DNA from: CAYFMS01 sp964462325
GTDB lineage: Bacteria > Patescibacteriota > Patescibacteriia > UBA9934
NCBI GenBank assembly: GCA_964462325.1
Contig: CAYWYQ010000001.1
Location: 29,524 to 93,523 of the forward strand
Reading direction: 5' to 3'
Length of the DNA stretch: 64,000 bases
Numbering within the stretch: position 1 is the stretch's first letter; each line of letters opens with the position of its first letter. Below are positions 8,323-16,271 of the stretch, piece by piece. A model generated the notes under the pieces. That model was given only the letters and a program-made list of their open reading frames with translations. It was not told the origin of the DNA and ran no database searches. The translations under genes and the position numbers were made by a program.

Positions 8323-8585
8323 TGGCATTGTTAGAATTTTACGGGGAAACATGTCCTCATTGTATTGCAATGAAGTCCATGGTGAAAGCAGTAGAAGAGA
8401 AACATGGAGTTGAGTTTGAAAAATATGAAGTTTGGAATGATGAAGCAAATGCAGAAAAGATGAAGGAATATGACAAAGGATTATGCGGAGGTGTTCCGTT
8501 TTTCTACAGTACAGAATCAAAAGAATTTCTTTGTGGGAGCGTAGAGGAGGAGGAGTTCGATGCATGGGTCAAAAAAAATAAATAG
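8322..8585 (+). CDS. Thioredoxin/glutaredoxin-like protein
   Basis: 87-aa cytoplasmic thioredoxin-fold protein: beta-strand ALLEFYGETCPHC with CPHC active site, helix AMKSMVKAVEEKHG, and the cis-Pro loop GGVPFFYS. A second Cys pair (LCGG and FLCG) lies near the cis-Pro loop. Probably a general thiol reductant; the partner is unknown. Starts 11 nt from the divergent FecR-like gene. A long-hairpin element follows the stop by 18 nt. Confidence 0.78.
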   Translation: MALLEFYGETCPHCIAMKSMVKAVEEKHGVEFEKYEVWNDEANAEKMKEYDKGLCGGVPFFYSTESKEFLCGSVEEEEFDAWVKKNK

Positions 8586-8603
8586 CATACGCTTGAAATT
8601 CAT

Positions 8604-8725
8604 CCGTTTATATATTGGCGCATTTTTTTCACACATCTACGCGTTTCACTGCACTGTGCGTTCTAGTGCACTTCAGTTCTGCACTCGATGATTTAAACAA
8701 ATTACATCCAGTCAATTACGCGGAC
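8604..8725. repeat. Dispersed long-hairpin element, copy 1
   Basis: 122-nt imperfect hairpin with the central motif CACTGTGCG-TTCTA-GTGCAC. It aligns over its full length with copy 2 (11263-11384, same length) and shares architecture and central motif with copy 3 (22893-22999). It lies 18 nt after the thioredoxin-like stop, and the spacer then runs to the convergent era gene with a half palindrome (TCGGACCTT) near 8768. No ORF of merit. Confidence 0.7.
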
Positions 8726-8837
8726 ATGTTTCAAGGAAATATCATCTCGTTTTCTGTGCGAACTATGTCGGACCTTAAAAACTTTCACTATAATAGATAA
8801 TAAGCTAAATGCTGGACTAGGCTAGTTGTTTTATCGT

Positions 8838-9692
8838 CTAGTATGTCATGCGGTCGATCCAATGCGCATCAACTTCTACATGTAGATCGAGGAACCATTT
8901 TTTTCCAGAGATCGTTTCAAGCTCTCTTCTCGTAGATTGTCCAATCTCCTTAATCCCCCGAGCACCTTTTCCGATCACCATTCCTTGATAACGCTTATTG
9001 ATCGTTAATATTCTCGCCTTTACATACATGGTTCCATTATCGCGCTCAGAAAATTCATCAACAACGACATGTATTTGATAGGGTACTTCTTGCCGTAATC
9101 GTAAAAAGAGCTTCTCGCGAATAATTTCAGCAATTTGTTGTTCGGATGTTAAATTAGAAAATTGACCTTCTGGGTACATGAATTCTCCTTCGGGAATATG
9201 GTCATGAATCCATCGCTTCAAAACATCTACATTTGATCCGTGCTTTGCGGATATCTCAACATATCCATCGAATTGCTCTGCAAGGTCCCTATAAAAATCA
9301 ATATATCTTCTAGATTTTGAATCATCGATTTTATTGATGACGAGTAGTTTTGGTTTTTCGATATGTTCAATCATCTTCATGACCTGCTTCTCTTCATTGC
9401 CTATATCTCTTGTTGCATCCACAACATATAAAATTGCATCAATATCTTCGAGGGAATTCCTTGTCCAATCAAGGAGTTTTTTTGTGAGCGGATCTTTAGC
9501 TTTTTGCATGATCCCAGGAGTATCCACAAATACGACCTGTGAATCGATAGAGGTCATGACGCCTTGAATAGGCATGCGAGTTGTTTGAGGTTTTGGTGTC
9601 GTAATCGCCACTTTTGTACCAATTAAGGCATTTAATAGTGTTGACTTTCCGACATTTGATCGCCCAATGAGGACAGCGAAGCCACTTTTCAT
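8838..9692 (-). CDS. era: GTPase Era
   Basis: Ribosome-assembly GTPase (284 aa) that binds the 3' end of 16S rRNA. G1 GRSNVGKST, G2 region TPKPQTTR, G3 DTPG, G4 NKID, G5 ISAKHG, then a C-terminal KH domain with GMVIGKGARGIKEIGQ. Standard length. Start at ATG 9692; a TTG at 9701 also fits but overlaps the -10 box. Convergent with the thioredoxin-like gene. Confidence 0.96.
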   Translation of the reverse strand: MKSGFAVLIGRSNVGKSTLLNALIGTKVAITTPKPQTTRMPIQGVMTSIDSQVVFVDTPGIMQKAKDPLTKKLLDWTRNSLEDIDAILYVVDATRDIGNEEKQVMKMIEHIEKPKLLVINKIDDSKSRRYIDFYRDLAEQFDGYVEISAKHGSNVDVLKRWIHDHIPEGEFMYPEGQFSNLTSEQQIAEIIREKLFLRLRQEVPYQIHVVVDEFSERDNGTMYVKARILTINKRYQGMVIGKGARGIKEIGQSTRRELETISGKKWFLDLHVEVDAHWIDRMTY

Positions 9693-9700
9693 ACGACGCA

Positions 9701-9729
9701 ACCATAACAGTTTGTGATTAATTTGTCAC
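9701..9729 (-). promoter_or_regulatory. Sigma70-type promoter, era
   Basis: Minus strand GTGACA (9729-9724), 17-nt spacer, TATGGT (9706-9701), 8 nt before ATG 9692. The -35 box overlaps the plus-strand TTGTCA at 9723-9728, so divergent promoters are interlocked. Confidence 0.65.
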
Positions 9730-9745
9730 TAAGGTAAGTAGTATT

Positions 9746-9754
9746 TGGTATACT
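9746..9754 (+). promoter_or_regulatory. Extended -10 promoter, Ig-like anchor protein
   Basis: TGG-TATACT (extended -10) ending 6 nt before ATG 9761. TTGTCA at 9723-9728 is a possible -35 at 20 nt spacing. The same ATTTGGTATACT string precedes the M23 peptidase gene at 45199. Confidence 0.65.
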
Positions 9755-9760
9755 GTGCTT

Positions 9761-10231
9761 ATGAAATACACTATCGCTACATTATTACTTATACTGCTTG
9801 CTGCACTAAATATTATTGTAATTTTACGATTAGTACTTGAATCACCATCCATTACTTCAGAAGAAGTGCTTGAAGAAGTGGAGGAATTAAGGAGTCAAAA
9901 TCTTATTCCAGAGCTTGATGATGTTGGGATAAAAGAAATCGTTGGAGCTGTAGAGGCAGACGCAGAGTCGCTCTATCGTTTTGTTGGATATATCTCTGTG
10001 CAAAATGCACAAGAAATTCCTGTAGAGGATGCTATTGTGACTTATCAATTTATTACTTCGTCGGACATACAAATACTTCAATCAAAGACAGATGGAAATG
10101 GAAAGTCGGTCATCGACATATATTTTAATGATAAAGGGACCTATAGAATTGAGGTTCTTGACATTACGGGAGATGGAATACAATTGAGTACTAAACTCAG
10201 TACACAACTTAATTTGACACAAGTAAATTAA
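9761..10231 (+). CDS. Membrane-anchored hypothetical protein with Ig-like fold
   Basis: 156 aa. N-terminal hydrophobic anchor (residues 5-25), a short acidic coiled-coil-prone stretch (EEVLEEVEELRSQN) and a C-terminal beta-sandwich with the pattern of Ig-like/carboxypeptidase-regulatory domains (EDAIVTYQF, KTDGNGKSVIDIYF, GTYRIEVLDITGDG). Probably faces outwards and serves as an adhesion or structural part. No catalytic motif. It is followed 39 nt later by the DUF3179 gene and may share its transcript. Confidence 0.6.
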   Translation: MKYTIATLLLILLAALNIIVILRLVLESPSITSEEVLEEVEELRSQNLIPELDDVGIKEIVGAVEADAESLYRFVGYISVQNAQEIPVEDAIVTYQFITSSDIQILQSKTDGNGKSVIDIYFNDKGTYRIEVLDITGDGIQLSTKLSTQLNLTQVN

Positions 10232-10270
10232 AGATTACATTGGAAAGATAGCTCTTCACGAATAATCTTT
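10230..10270 (+). promoter_or_regulatory. Inverted repeat abutting the DUF3179 start codon
   Basis: AAAGATTA (10230-10237) and TAATCTTT (10263-10270) form an 8-bp inverted repeat; the second arm touches ATG 10271. TTGACA (10214-10219) with TACATT (10236-10241) at 16 nt is a possible promoter. In RNA the arms could sequester the start codon, or they may be a protein operator. Confidence 0.35.
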
Positions 10271-11257
10271 ATGCTAACAGACCTACGAAATATATTCCTC
10301 GGTGTTATTGCCGTCCTTTTTGTTATTTTTCTTCTCACGCTGATTCGGACGCCTGCAGAAAAAGCTCTTGAGTCTACAAATCCTGAATTATACGAATTGG
10401 TGGAAGGTGGAAGCATATTACGTGAAATAGCAAGTAATCTTGTCAGTGGAGGTCCACCTCCGGACGGCATTCCTCCCATCGAGAATCCCATTTATATCTC
10501 CATGGAAAATGCAGATGACTTTCTTAATGACGATGATATTGTTTTTGTTACAAATTTTGGTGGTCAGGTAAAACTATTTCCGCAAAGGATACTCGTTTGG
10601 CATGAAGTCGTGAATGATACATTTGGTTCTGAGCAAGGGACATTAACCTATTGTCCACTCACTGGAACGGTTATAGGATATAAAAATACACTCCTTGATA
10701 AAACAGTAACCGATTTCGGAACATCGGGCAGTTTGGTAAATAGCAATTTAGTGATGTATGACCGGGACTCTGGTAGTTTCTGGCCACAAATTCTTCGGCA
10801 AGCCGTGACAGGGGACAGGGCGGGACAGATAGCGGAAATGTTTCCTGCGATATGGACAACATGGGAAATGGCAGAGGAATATTACGCAGATGCACTTGTT
10901 CTTTCTAATGCTACGAGATCAAATAGAAATTATTCCTATGATCCATATGGGGGCTATGATGATGAAGGAGGGTATTATTTTGAGGGGGGTCCATTATTCC
11001 CAGCAATGAATACAGATGATAGATTGCCTGCGAAGGAAGTGGTGCTTGGTGTATACGATGAAGAAAAAATTGCCTTCAGAAAATCGTCTGTTATGCTACA
11101 AAAAGAAATGACGCAGCAGGGGTATACGGCACGTTATATAGAGGAGTTAGATGCCGTAGAAGTTATTGCTACAGAAACGGGCCAGCCGGCTGATTATGTG
11201 GAGGGATTTTGGTTTGCTTGGGTAGCGTACTTCCCGGAAACAGCACTATTTGAATAG
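10271..11257 (+). CDS. DUF3179 domain-containing protein
   Basis: 328 aa with an N-terminal membrane anchor (residues 7-25) and an extracytoplasmic DUF3179 domain. The family pattern is clear: GIPPIENPIY, FPQRILVWHEVVND, LTYCPLTGTVIGY, TDFGTSGSLVNSNLVMYDRDSGSFWPQ cut by the usual spacing, and WTTWEMAEEYY followed by Y-rich SYDPYGGYDD. The biochemical role of DUF3179 is not established. Its conserved HE, CPLTG and W residues suggest a binding or catalytic site. A long-hairpin element follows 5 nt after the stop. Confidence 0.88.
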   Translation: MLTDLRNIFLGVIAVLFVIFLLTLIRTPAEKALESTNPELYELVEGGSILREIASNLVSGGPPPDGIPPIENPIYISMENADDFLNDDDIVFVTNFGGQVKLFPQRILVWHEVVNDTFGSEQGTLTYCPLTGTVIGYKNTLLDKTVTDFGTSGSLVNSNLVMYDRDSGSFWPQILRQAVTGDRAGQIAEMFPAIWTTWEMAEEYYADALVLSNATRSNRNYSYDPYGGYDDEGGYYFEGGPLFPAMNTDDRLPAKEVVLGVYDEEKIAFRKSSVMLQKEMTQQGYTARYIEELDAVEVIATETGQPADYVEGFWFAWVAYFPETALFE

Positions 11258-11262
11258 GCACT

Positions 11263-11384
11263 CCGTTTATATACTGGCGTACTTTGCATTCACATCTTGC
11301 GCACTTCGCTACACTGTACGTATTAGTACACTTCCGCTCAGTGCTCGATGTTCAAGCAAATTACATCCAGTCTATTTCACGGAC
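11263..11384. repeat. Dispersed long-hairpin element, copy 2
   Basis: 122 nt, the same length as copy 1 and collinear with it. Shared blocks include CCGTTTATATA(C/T)TGGCG, CACTGT(A/G)CGT, and AAATTACATCCAGTC. Centre: CACTGTACG-TATTA-GTACACTTC. Starts 5 nt after the DUF3179 stop. Confidence 0.72.
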
Positions 11385-11403
11385 GGACTCGTTGCCTATC
11401 GAA

Positions 11404-11709
11404 AGGTCCGTACCTCAATCGAGAGGTCGGACCTTAGACGTTTTGAATAGCCGGTTAGCAAGCTAGCTATTAGCGAATTAGCAACTTAGCTCTTAGCGCA
11501 CACCGTCATTCCAGACTAAGATCTGGAATCTTACGTATCCCGTATTCTACTGAATCGAGGTTGTACTGAGCCGAGGTTGAACCTCGAGGTTCAACCTCGC
11601 ACAGTGAGAAATGGAGGATATATTGTATTTATTGATGATTTATAAAAAAATACTTATACGAGGTTCAACCTCCTGTGGATAAGTAGGTCGGACCTTGAGG
11701 TCGGACCTC
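11404..11709. repeat. Palindromic repeat cluster (AGGTCGGACCT and CGAGGTTCAACCTCG families)
   Basis: This gene-free stretch (11258-11740 with copy 2) holds AGGTCCGTACCT (11404), AGGTCGGACCT (11424, 11685, 11698), CGAGGTTGAACCTCG/CGAGGTTCAACCTCG back to back (11572-11599), and one more at 11659-11672. Between them are TTAGC pentamers (11454-11498) and a TTCCAGA/TCTGGAA hairpin within CGTCATTCCAGA (11509-11528), resembling REP-like elements of other bacteria. No ORF or tRNA seen. Confidence 0.7.
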
Positions 11710-11740
11710 GAGTCGATAATGAAATTGTATTGAATTAATT

Positions 11741-12877
11741 CTACTTTTTCTTCACCAATTTTGTTACAAGCTCGACATGTGGCGTATGCGGGAACATGTC
11801 TATGGCTCGCATATGTTCAATATCATATAATTCCTGCAAAAGTACCATTTCTCTTGCAAAATTTTTATAATGACATGAAATATAGATAATTTCATTTGGA
11901 GCATTTTTCAAAACATCTTTTAATGCATTATCATGCATTCCAGATCGAGGTGGGTCCAAAATAACCAAATCTGCATTTGCCTGACTCCAATCATATTCCT
12001 CGGTTTTTGCATCATGGAATTCAACGTCTAATTGATTTTTGATCGCATTTTGTTTTGCATCCTCAATCGCTTTTGGATTGAGTTCTACACCTAGAACATC
12101 CTTTGCTCCGTTCTTTGCAAAAGCAAGAGCAAAAAATCCAGTTCCACAATAGAGATCTAGAATCCTCTTACCCTCAATATCACCTGCAAATTCTAAAACC
12201 GTTTCTAACAATGTAGCAGCACCATGCGAATTTGTCTGAAAAAATGCATTTGGTGAAATCAAATAAGAAATATCAGCAATTATTTCTTCAATGACTCCAT
12301 CTCCAGAGATAATACGTATGTCATCTGCAAAAGATACATCCGTTATTGTATGGTTCACGGACCAAAGAACGGTTGTTGCCTGTGTTTTTTCCGCAAGCGA
12401 TTCTAGTTGAGTTTGCACCAATGCTTCTTCTTCTGAATTTTCTGGTGCACTTGTCACAATATTCACCATCGTTTGACCATGTGTAGTCGCCCGTAAAACA
12501 GCATAGCGAAGTAGTCCCGTATGGGCCTTTCTGTCATAAAAGGAAAGCCCTGCTGTTTTTGTCCAATCGCGTACAATATGAAAAAGAATCTCAATCTTCT
12601 TGTCTGCAAGGAAACAGGTATGATCATCAATAACTTTCCACCATTTACCTTTTTGTCTCATACCTACGCGACCCTCAAAATCAATCACAAAATCCATGCG
12701 ATTTCTATAATGTTCGGTAATAGGTGAAGGAAGGATTTCCTTTACATGTATATCAAGCTCTTTTAATTTAAATGATCCATTTATATCTTGAATCTTTTGT
12801 TGTAACTGATCAGCATAAGGAATATGTGACCAGGAACAAGATCCGCAAACTTCTTTATTGGGGCATTGAGATTTCAT
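11741..12877 (-). CDS. TrmA/RlmD-family class I SAM-dependent RNA methyltransferase
   Basis: 378 aa; would methylate C5 of a uridine in rRNA or tRNA. N-terminal Fe-S cysteines CPNKEVCGSCSW plus a distal Cys (DDHTCFLAD), RNA-binding middle, FQTNSHGA, SAM site LDLYCGTGFFALAF, VLGVELNPKAIEDA, DPPRSGMHDNAL and the nucleophile loop YISCHYKNFAREM. There is no separate TRAM domain at the N terminus, as in several short members. Start at ATG 12877; the longer TTG start (12907) lies in the -10 box. The target nucleotide cannot be assigned. Confidence 0.9.
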   Translation of the reverse strand: MKSQCPNKEVCGSCSWSHIPYADQLQQKIQDINGSFKLKELDIHVKEILPSPITEHYRNRMDFVIDFEGRVGMRQKGKWWKVIDDHTCFLADKKIEILFHIVRDWTKTAGLSFYDRKAHTGLLRYAVLRATTHGQTMVNIVTSAPENSEEEALVQTQLESLAEKTQATTVLWSVNHTITDVSFADDIRIISGDGVIEEIIADISYLISPNAFFQTNSHGAATLLETVLEFAGDIEGKRILDLYCGTGFFALAFAKNGAKDVLGVELNPKAIEDAKQNAIKNQLDVEFHDAKTEEYDWSQANADLVILDPPRSGMHDNALKDVLKNAPNEIIYISCHYKNFAREMVLLQELYDIEHMRAIDMFPHTPHVELVTKLVKKK

Positions 12878-12891
12878 AGAATGAGTTATTC

Positions 12892-12920
12892 TTGCAAATA
12901 CAGGCAATACTAGCTATAAA
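12892..12920 (+). promoter_or_regulatory. Sigma70-type promoter, SpoU-family gene
   Basis: TTGCAA (12892-12897), 17-nt spacer, TATAAA (12915-12920); ATG 12939 follows after 18 nt. It overlaps the divergent promoter at 12907-12935. Confidence 0.6.
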
Positions 12921-12935
12921 ATAGACACAAGTCAA
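12907..12935 (-). promoter_or_regulatory. Sigma70-type promoter, TrmA-family gene
   Basis: Minus strand TTGACT (12935-12930), 17-nt spacer, TAGTAT (12912-12907); ATG 12877 is 29 nt downstream. Interlocked with the plus-strand promoter, so the two RNA methyltransferase genes probably compete for polymerase. Confidence 0.65.
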
Positions 12936-12938
12936 TGT

Positions 12939-13370
12939 ATGATTATTATTGCACACAATATTCGTAGTTTATATAATGTCGGTTCCATTTTTCGAAATTG
13001 CGCGGCATTCAATGCAGAATTACTCTATTTAACGGGTATTACAGGTACGCCACCACGAAAGGAAATTGCAAAGGTCGCTTTAGGTGCTGAACAAATCGTG
13101 AAATGGGAACAAGGGGAGGTGAAAGAAGTTATTCAGCAATTAAAGCAGTCCGGATATAAAATATACGGTCTTGAAATCACGGATGATGCGGTAGATATTA
13201 CAAATGTTCCAAAAGAGAACATTGCCCTTGTGCTTGGGAATGAAGTTGAGGGGATAGATTCTGATACAATGAAATTACTCGATGGTACAGCGGTGATTAA
13301 AATGGGGGAGAAAAAATCTCTTAATGTATCCGTTGCATCGGGAATTGCATTATATGAAATTACAAAATAG
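12939..13370 (+). CDS. SpoU/TrmH-family RNA 2'-O-methyltransferase
   Basis: 143-aa SPOUT enzyme, a minimal catalytic domain without the N-terminal substrate domain of RlmB. Motif 1 NIRSLYNVGSIFRNC, motif 2 LVLGNEVEGI, motif 3 KSLNVSVASGIALYE form the knot. Target (tRNA or rRNA) unknown. First gene of a run of + strand genes through murJ. Confidence 0.92.
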   Translation: MIIIAHNIRSLYNVGSIFRNCAAFNAELLYLTGITGTPPRKEIAKVALGAEQIVKWEQGEVKEVIQQLKQSGYKIYGLEITDDAVDITNVPKENIALVLGNEVEGIDSDTMKLLDGTAVIKMGEKKSLNVSVASGIALYEITK

Positions 13371-14082
13371 TTTTTCTGTCGTTATACCGACAATGAATGA
13401 GGAGGAGAATATCACCCTTCTTTTTCGAGATATACAAAAACAGACAATGCAGCCCAATGAAATTATTATTGCCGATGCACATTCTACTGATGGGACTGTT
13501 CATGTGGCAAAAAAGTTTGGGGCAATCGTCGTAGAAGGCGGTTTACCAGGCATTGGAAGGAATAAAGGCGCTGAAATTGCTCAATCTGAAATCCTTATTT
13601 TTTTTGATGCCGATATACGTTTATTTGATAAAAACTTTCTTGAAAATGCGATGAATGAATTCACAGACAGAGCATTAGGAATTGCAACGGCGGATCTGAA
13701 ACCAATGAGTGAAAATTGGTTCGATATTTTTGGGCATAAGGTGTATAATTGGCTTGTCAGGAGATGGGCAAAAAAGAAACCACATGCAGCGGGGTCATTT
13801 ATTATGGTTCGGAAGGATGTGCATGATGCGATCGGAGGATTTGATGAAGAAATCCTGCTAGGAGAGGACAGAGTATATACATTACAAGCAGGGAATATTG
13901 CAAAATATGCTGTTCTGAATACGGTCGAGGTAAATGTATCGGTACGTAGAATGACAAAGGATGGTCGAATAAGAACGGTCATTACTTATATCATTGCGGA
14001 AATACATATGCGTTTTATCGGTTCGATTAAGCATAATAAATTTCATTACAATTTTAGGTATGAAAAGAAGAAAAAAATATGA
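13354..14082 (+). CDS. Family 2 glycosyltransferase
   Basis: 242 aa GT-A fold. Start VVIPTMNEEENI, nucleotide region IIIADAHSTDGT, DXD-type FFDADIRLF, acceptor side AAGSFIMVRKDVHDAIGGFDE and LGEDRVYTL. No membrane-spanning C-terminal domain. Sugar and acceptor are unknown. Start ATG 13354 overlaps the SpoU gene by 17 nt; the frame is open to 13324. Confidence 0.87.
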   Translation: MKLQNSFSVVIPTMNEEENITLLFRDIQKQTMQPNEIIIADAHSTDGTVHVAKKFGAIVVEGGLPGIGRNKGAEIAQSEILIFFDADIRLFDKNFLENAMNEFTDRALGIATADLKPMSENWFDIFGHKVYNWLVRRWAKKKPHAAGSFIMVRKDVHDAIGGFDEEILLGEDRVYTLQAGNIAKYAVLNTVEVNVSVRRMTKDGRIRTVITYIIAEIHMRFIGSIKHNKFHYNFRYEKKKKI

Positions 14083-14768
14083 AGGCAAAGCAGGAAAAGA
14101 ATGTACTTTTTGATAAACAGTCCGTAAATCACGCAGAGGTGATTCAGAGATTAGTACTTGAAAGTTCTCCAAGAAAAACATTTCTTGTGATGATTGTACT
14201 ATCAAGTGTTATGGCTACTATTGGGCTTCTGAATGACAGTGCTTCCATTGTCATTGGAGCAATGCTTGTTGCACCGCTTCTCTGGCCGGTTCTTGGAATA
14301 TCTATGGGAACATTACTTCGTGATTGGCATATGATCTGGCTCTCTATTGTGAGCATTATCTTTTCTTGCGCACTAGCGATCGGGACGGCAATTTTGATTA
14401 CTTTCCAATATGTGCCACTTGGTGCATCACGAGAAATACTATTACAGACCAATTTTTCCTTCATGATTCCTGTTGCTATTGCCTCTGGGTTTGCCGCTGC
14501 CTTTGCGCTTAGCTATGAGCATATTAAGGAAGCGGTAACGGGTGTCGCAATTTCTGTTGCACTATTACCACCGCTCGTCACGGTTGGAATCGGACTTGGT
14601 GGGACGGACTGGTCGCTTGTTTCAAGGGCATCAGAGTTATTCATCATTAATTTGGTGGGGATTATTTTGACATCCTTCATTGTATTCTGGTTGCTTGGTT
14701 TTGGATCACATAGGCGTGTTGCGGAATCAGCTGTGAAGAGGGAGCGGAAGATTTTAAACGGTAAATAG
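14079..14768 (+). CDS. DUF389 membrane protein
   Basis: 229 aa with about six membrane segments. DUF389 (TIGR00341-type) signature: MIVLSSVMATIGLLNDSAS, VIGAMLVAPLLWPVLGIS, and the second half with VAISVALLPPLVTVG. Function is unknown; members are often next to ion transport genes, and here a CorA-like gene follows 16 nt downstream. Overlaps the upstream GT2 by 4 nt (ATGA). Confidence 0.88.
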   Translation: MKAKQEKNVLFDKQSVNHAEVIQRLVLESSPRKTFLVMIVLSSVMATIGLLNDSASIVIGAMLVAPLLWPVLGISMGTLLRDWHMIWLSIVSIIFSCALAIGTAILITFQYVPLGASREILLQTNFSFMIPVAIASGFAAAFALSYEHIKEAVTGVAISVALLPPLVTVGIGLGGTDWSLVSRASELFIINLVGIILTSFIVFWLLGFGSHRRVAESAVKRERKILNGK

Positions 14769-14784
14769 TCAATAAATAGGGGGT

Positions 14785-15696
14785 ATGGCATATAATGCAG
14801 TGAATGGGAAAAAATTTGTCTGGTGGCATTTCTCTGAATTTGAGGAGTCTGATTTTGAGACACTTGAAGAACATTTTCAATTCCATCCTCTTGATTTTGA
14901 CGATATTCGTGACGATACCGAATTAACAAAACTCGATGTCTATAAGCATTACCTTTTTTCCATTATTAATATCCCTGTTTTTGATTTAAAAACAATGCAG
15001 ATTACAAAACGTAATTTAGGAGTGTTCATATCGAAAGATTATATTGTTACGGTGACACGTAAACCAATTGAATCCGTTGACAGGTTTTTTGAACGGGCGC
15101 AGAGAAGTTCAGGACTACGTAGAGAAGCGATGGCAAAAAGTACAGGTTTTTTCTTGTATAAATTACTTGATTATATCTTCCGGGATACCAAAGTTATTTT
15201 GCGTGAATTGGTCAGGGAAACAGATCAGGTTGAGAAACAGGTATATGATAGCCATACGCGAGTTACCACGAAACGATTGGGGATGCTACGAAGAAATGTT
15301 CTGTTTATGCGGCATATGATTGAGCCGCAAAAAATTCTATTGGAGCAATTCCTTCATGCGAAGAAAACCTATTTACCCAATACACTTGAAATCTATTTTG
15401 ATGATATTCGTGATAGTTTGAAAGGAATATCTGTTATGCTCGATAATCATAAGAATATTGTTGATGGTTTATTTGATGTCAATGAAGCATTCCTGTCGCA
15501 TAGAACGAATGAAATTATCCGGTTTTTGACAATCATATCTGTTGTACTGATGCCACCAACGCTTATTACAAGCTATTACGGTATGAATGTGGATGGGCTG
15601 CCGTTTAGGGAAAATATTCTTCTCGTTTCGATGATTATAGGAGCTTCTCTCATCCTATTTGTGCTACTTATTTTACGTATTGATAAGAAGAAATAG
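14785..15696 (+). CDS. corA: CorA-like divalent metal ion transporter
   Basis: 303 aa. Long soluble N-terminal alpha/beta domain, stalk helices, then two C-terminal membrane segments with the selectivity motif YYGMN (GMN) at the first one, and a basic tail (LRIDKKK). Should form a pentameric Mg2+ channel; Co2+ or Zn2+ cannot be excluded. GGGGG lies directly before the ATG, too close for a normal Shine-Dalgarno. Confidence 0.92.
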   Translation: MAYNAVNGKKFVWWHFSEFEESDFETLEEHFQFHPLDFDDIRDDTELTKLDVYKHYLFSIINIPVFDLKTMQITKRNLGVFISKDYIVTVTRKPIESVDRFFERAQRSSGLRREAMAKSTGFFLYKLLDYIFRDTKVILRELVRETDQVEKQVYDSHTRVTTKRLGMLRRNVLFMRHMIEPQKILLEQFLHAKKTYLPNTLEIYFDDIRDSLKGISVMLDNHKNIVDGLFDVNEAFLSHRTNEIIRFLTIISVVLMPPTLITSYYGMNVDGLPFRENILLVSMIIGASLILFVLLILRIDKKK

Positions 15697-15697
15697 T

Positions 15698-16270
15698 ATG
15701 TCGCGACCAATTCCTGTCGATGTCATTCCATCTCATGTCTATTTATCTATTAAAGATCAAACGACACTATTTGGTATTGGCTACCCAATGAGCATATTGG
15801 CAAATCACAATCAATCAGGGCAATATGTCTATCAAGAAAAGGTGACAATCGCAGGAAAGCTGAAGCGTTCCATTTCTGTGCATGTACTTGGACCAAACTG
15901 GAAGAGAAGTCATGTGGAAATCACACCTACCGAAGCGGTGTATTTAGGTTTGAAAATTCATGGTACAAAAACAGGGGATATATCTGGTGCAGCTCCATGT
16001 ACAATCACGGGTCCAAATGGCAGTGTGAAACTTGATAAGGGAGCCATTATTCCAAGGCCACATTTAACCTGTAGTACAGATGATGCAAGAAGACTACATT
16101 TAGTAAACGGTCAATTAATTTCTGTAGAAATACTTGGAGAAAAGTCCATTCAGATTTACGATGTTATTGTGCGCGTACATCCTACATTCCGACTTCGCAT
16201 TGAACTCCATCAGGACTATGCGCGAGATCTATGGATCACACGGCCTATTCATGCACGAATAATAAATTAG
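15698..16270 (+). CDS. pduL: PduL-like phosphotransacylase
   Basis: 190 aa with two PduL-type beta-barrel repeats. Family pattern: HVYLSIKDQTTLFGIGY, VTIAGKLKRSISVHVLGP, SHVEITPTEAVYLGL, GDISGAAPCTITGPNGSV, IIPRPHLTCSTDDARR, and a C-terminal ELHQDYARD. PduL swaps CoA and phosphate on short acyl groups (for example acetyl-CoA to acetyl-phosphate). Several zinc-site histidines look replaced: HVHL is HVYL and RHIH is RPHL. Activity is therefore uncertain. No microcompartment genes and no ackA are seen here. Start ATG 15698, 1 nt after corA. Confidence 0.75.
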   Translation: MSRPIPVDVIPSHVYLSIKDQTTLFGIGYPMSILANHNQSGQYVYQEKVTIAGKLKRSISVHVLGPNWKRSHVEITPTEAVYLGLKIHGTKTGDISGAAPCTITGPNGSVKLDKGAIIPRPHLTCSTDDARRLHLVNGQLISVEILGEKSIQIYDVIVRVHPTFRLRIELHQDYARDLWITRPIHARIIN

Positions 16271-16271
16271 T

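Noticed and set aside
8317..8325. Promoter for the thioredoxin-like gene overlapping its start
   Set aside because: ATTATA on the plus strand is just the complement of the minus-strand TATAAT; no plus-strand box of quality was found.
8615..8800. 61-codon ORF between the thioredoxin-like gene and era
   Set aside because: Lies inside hairpin copy 1; composition reflects the repeat, with no start signal.
11250..11466. Two overlapping ORFs of 60-66 codons after the DUF3179 gene
   Set aside because: They run through the long-hairpin element and the palindromes; the similar ORF in copy 1 has a different reading frame content, so coding is unlikely.
11404..11709. Possible CRISPR array
   Set aside because: Repeats are only 11-15 nt, palindromic and irregularly spaced, with no constant-length spacers and no cas genes.
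14079..15696. DUF389 plus CorA as a dedicated two-component transport system
   Set aside because: Adjacency alone supports it; the 16-nt gap and no shared motif leave it as ordinary operon packing.
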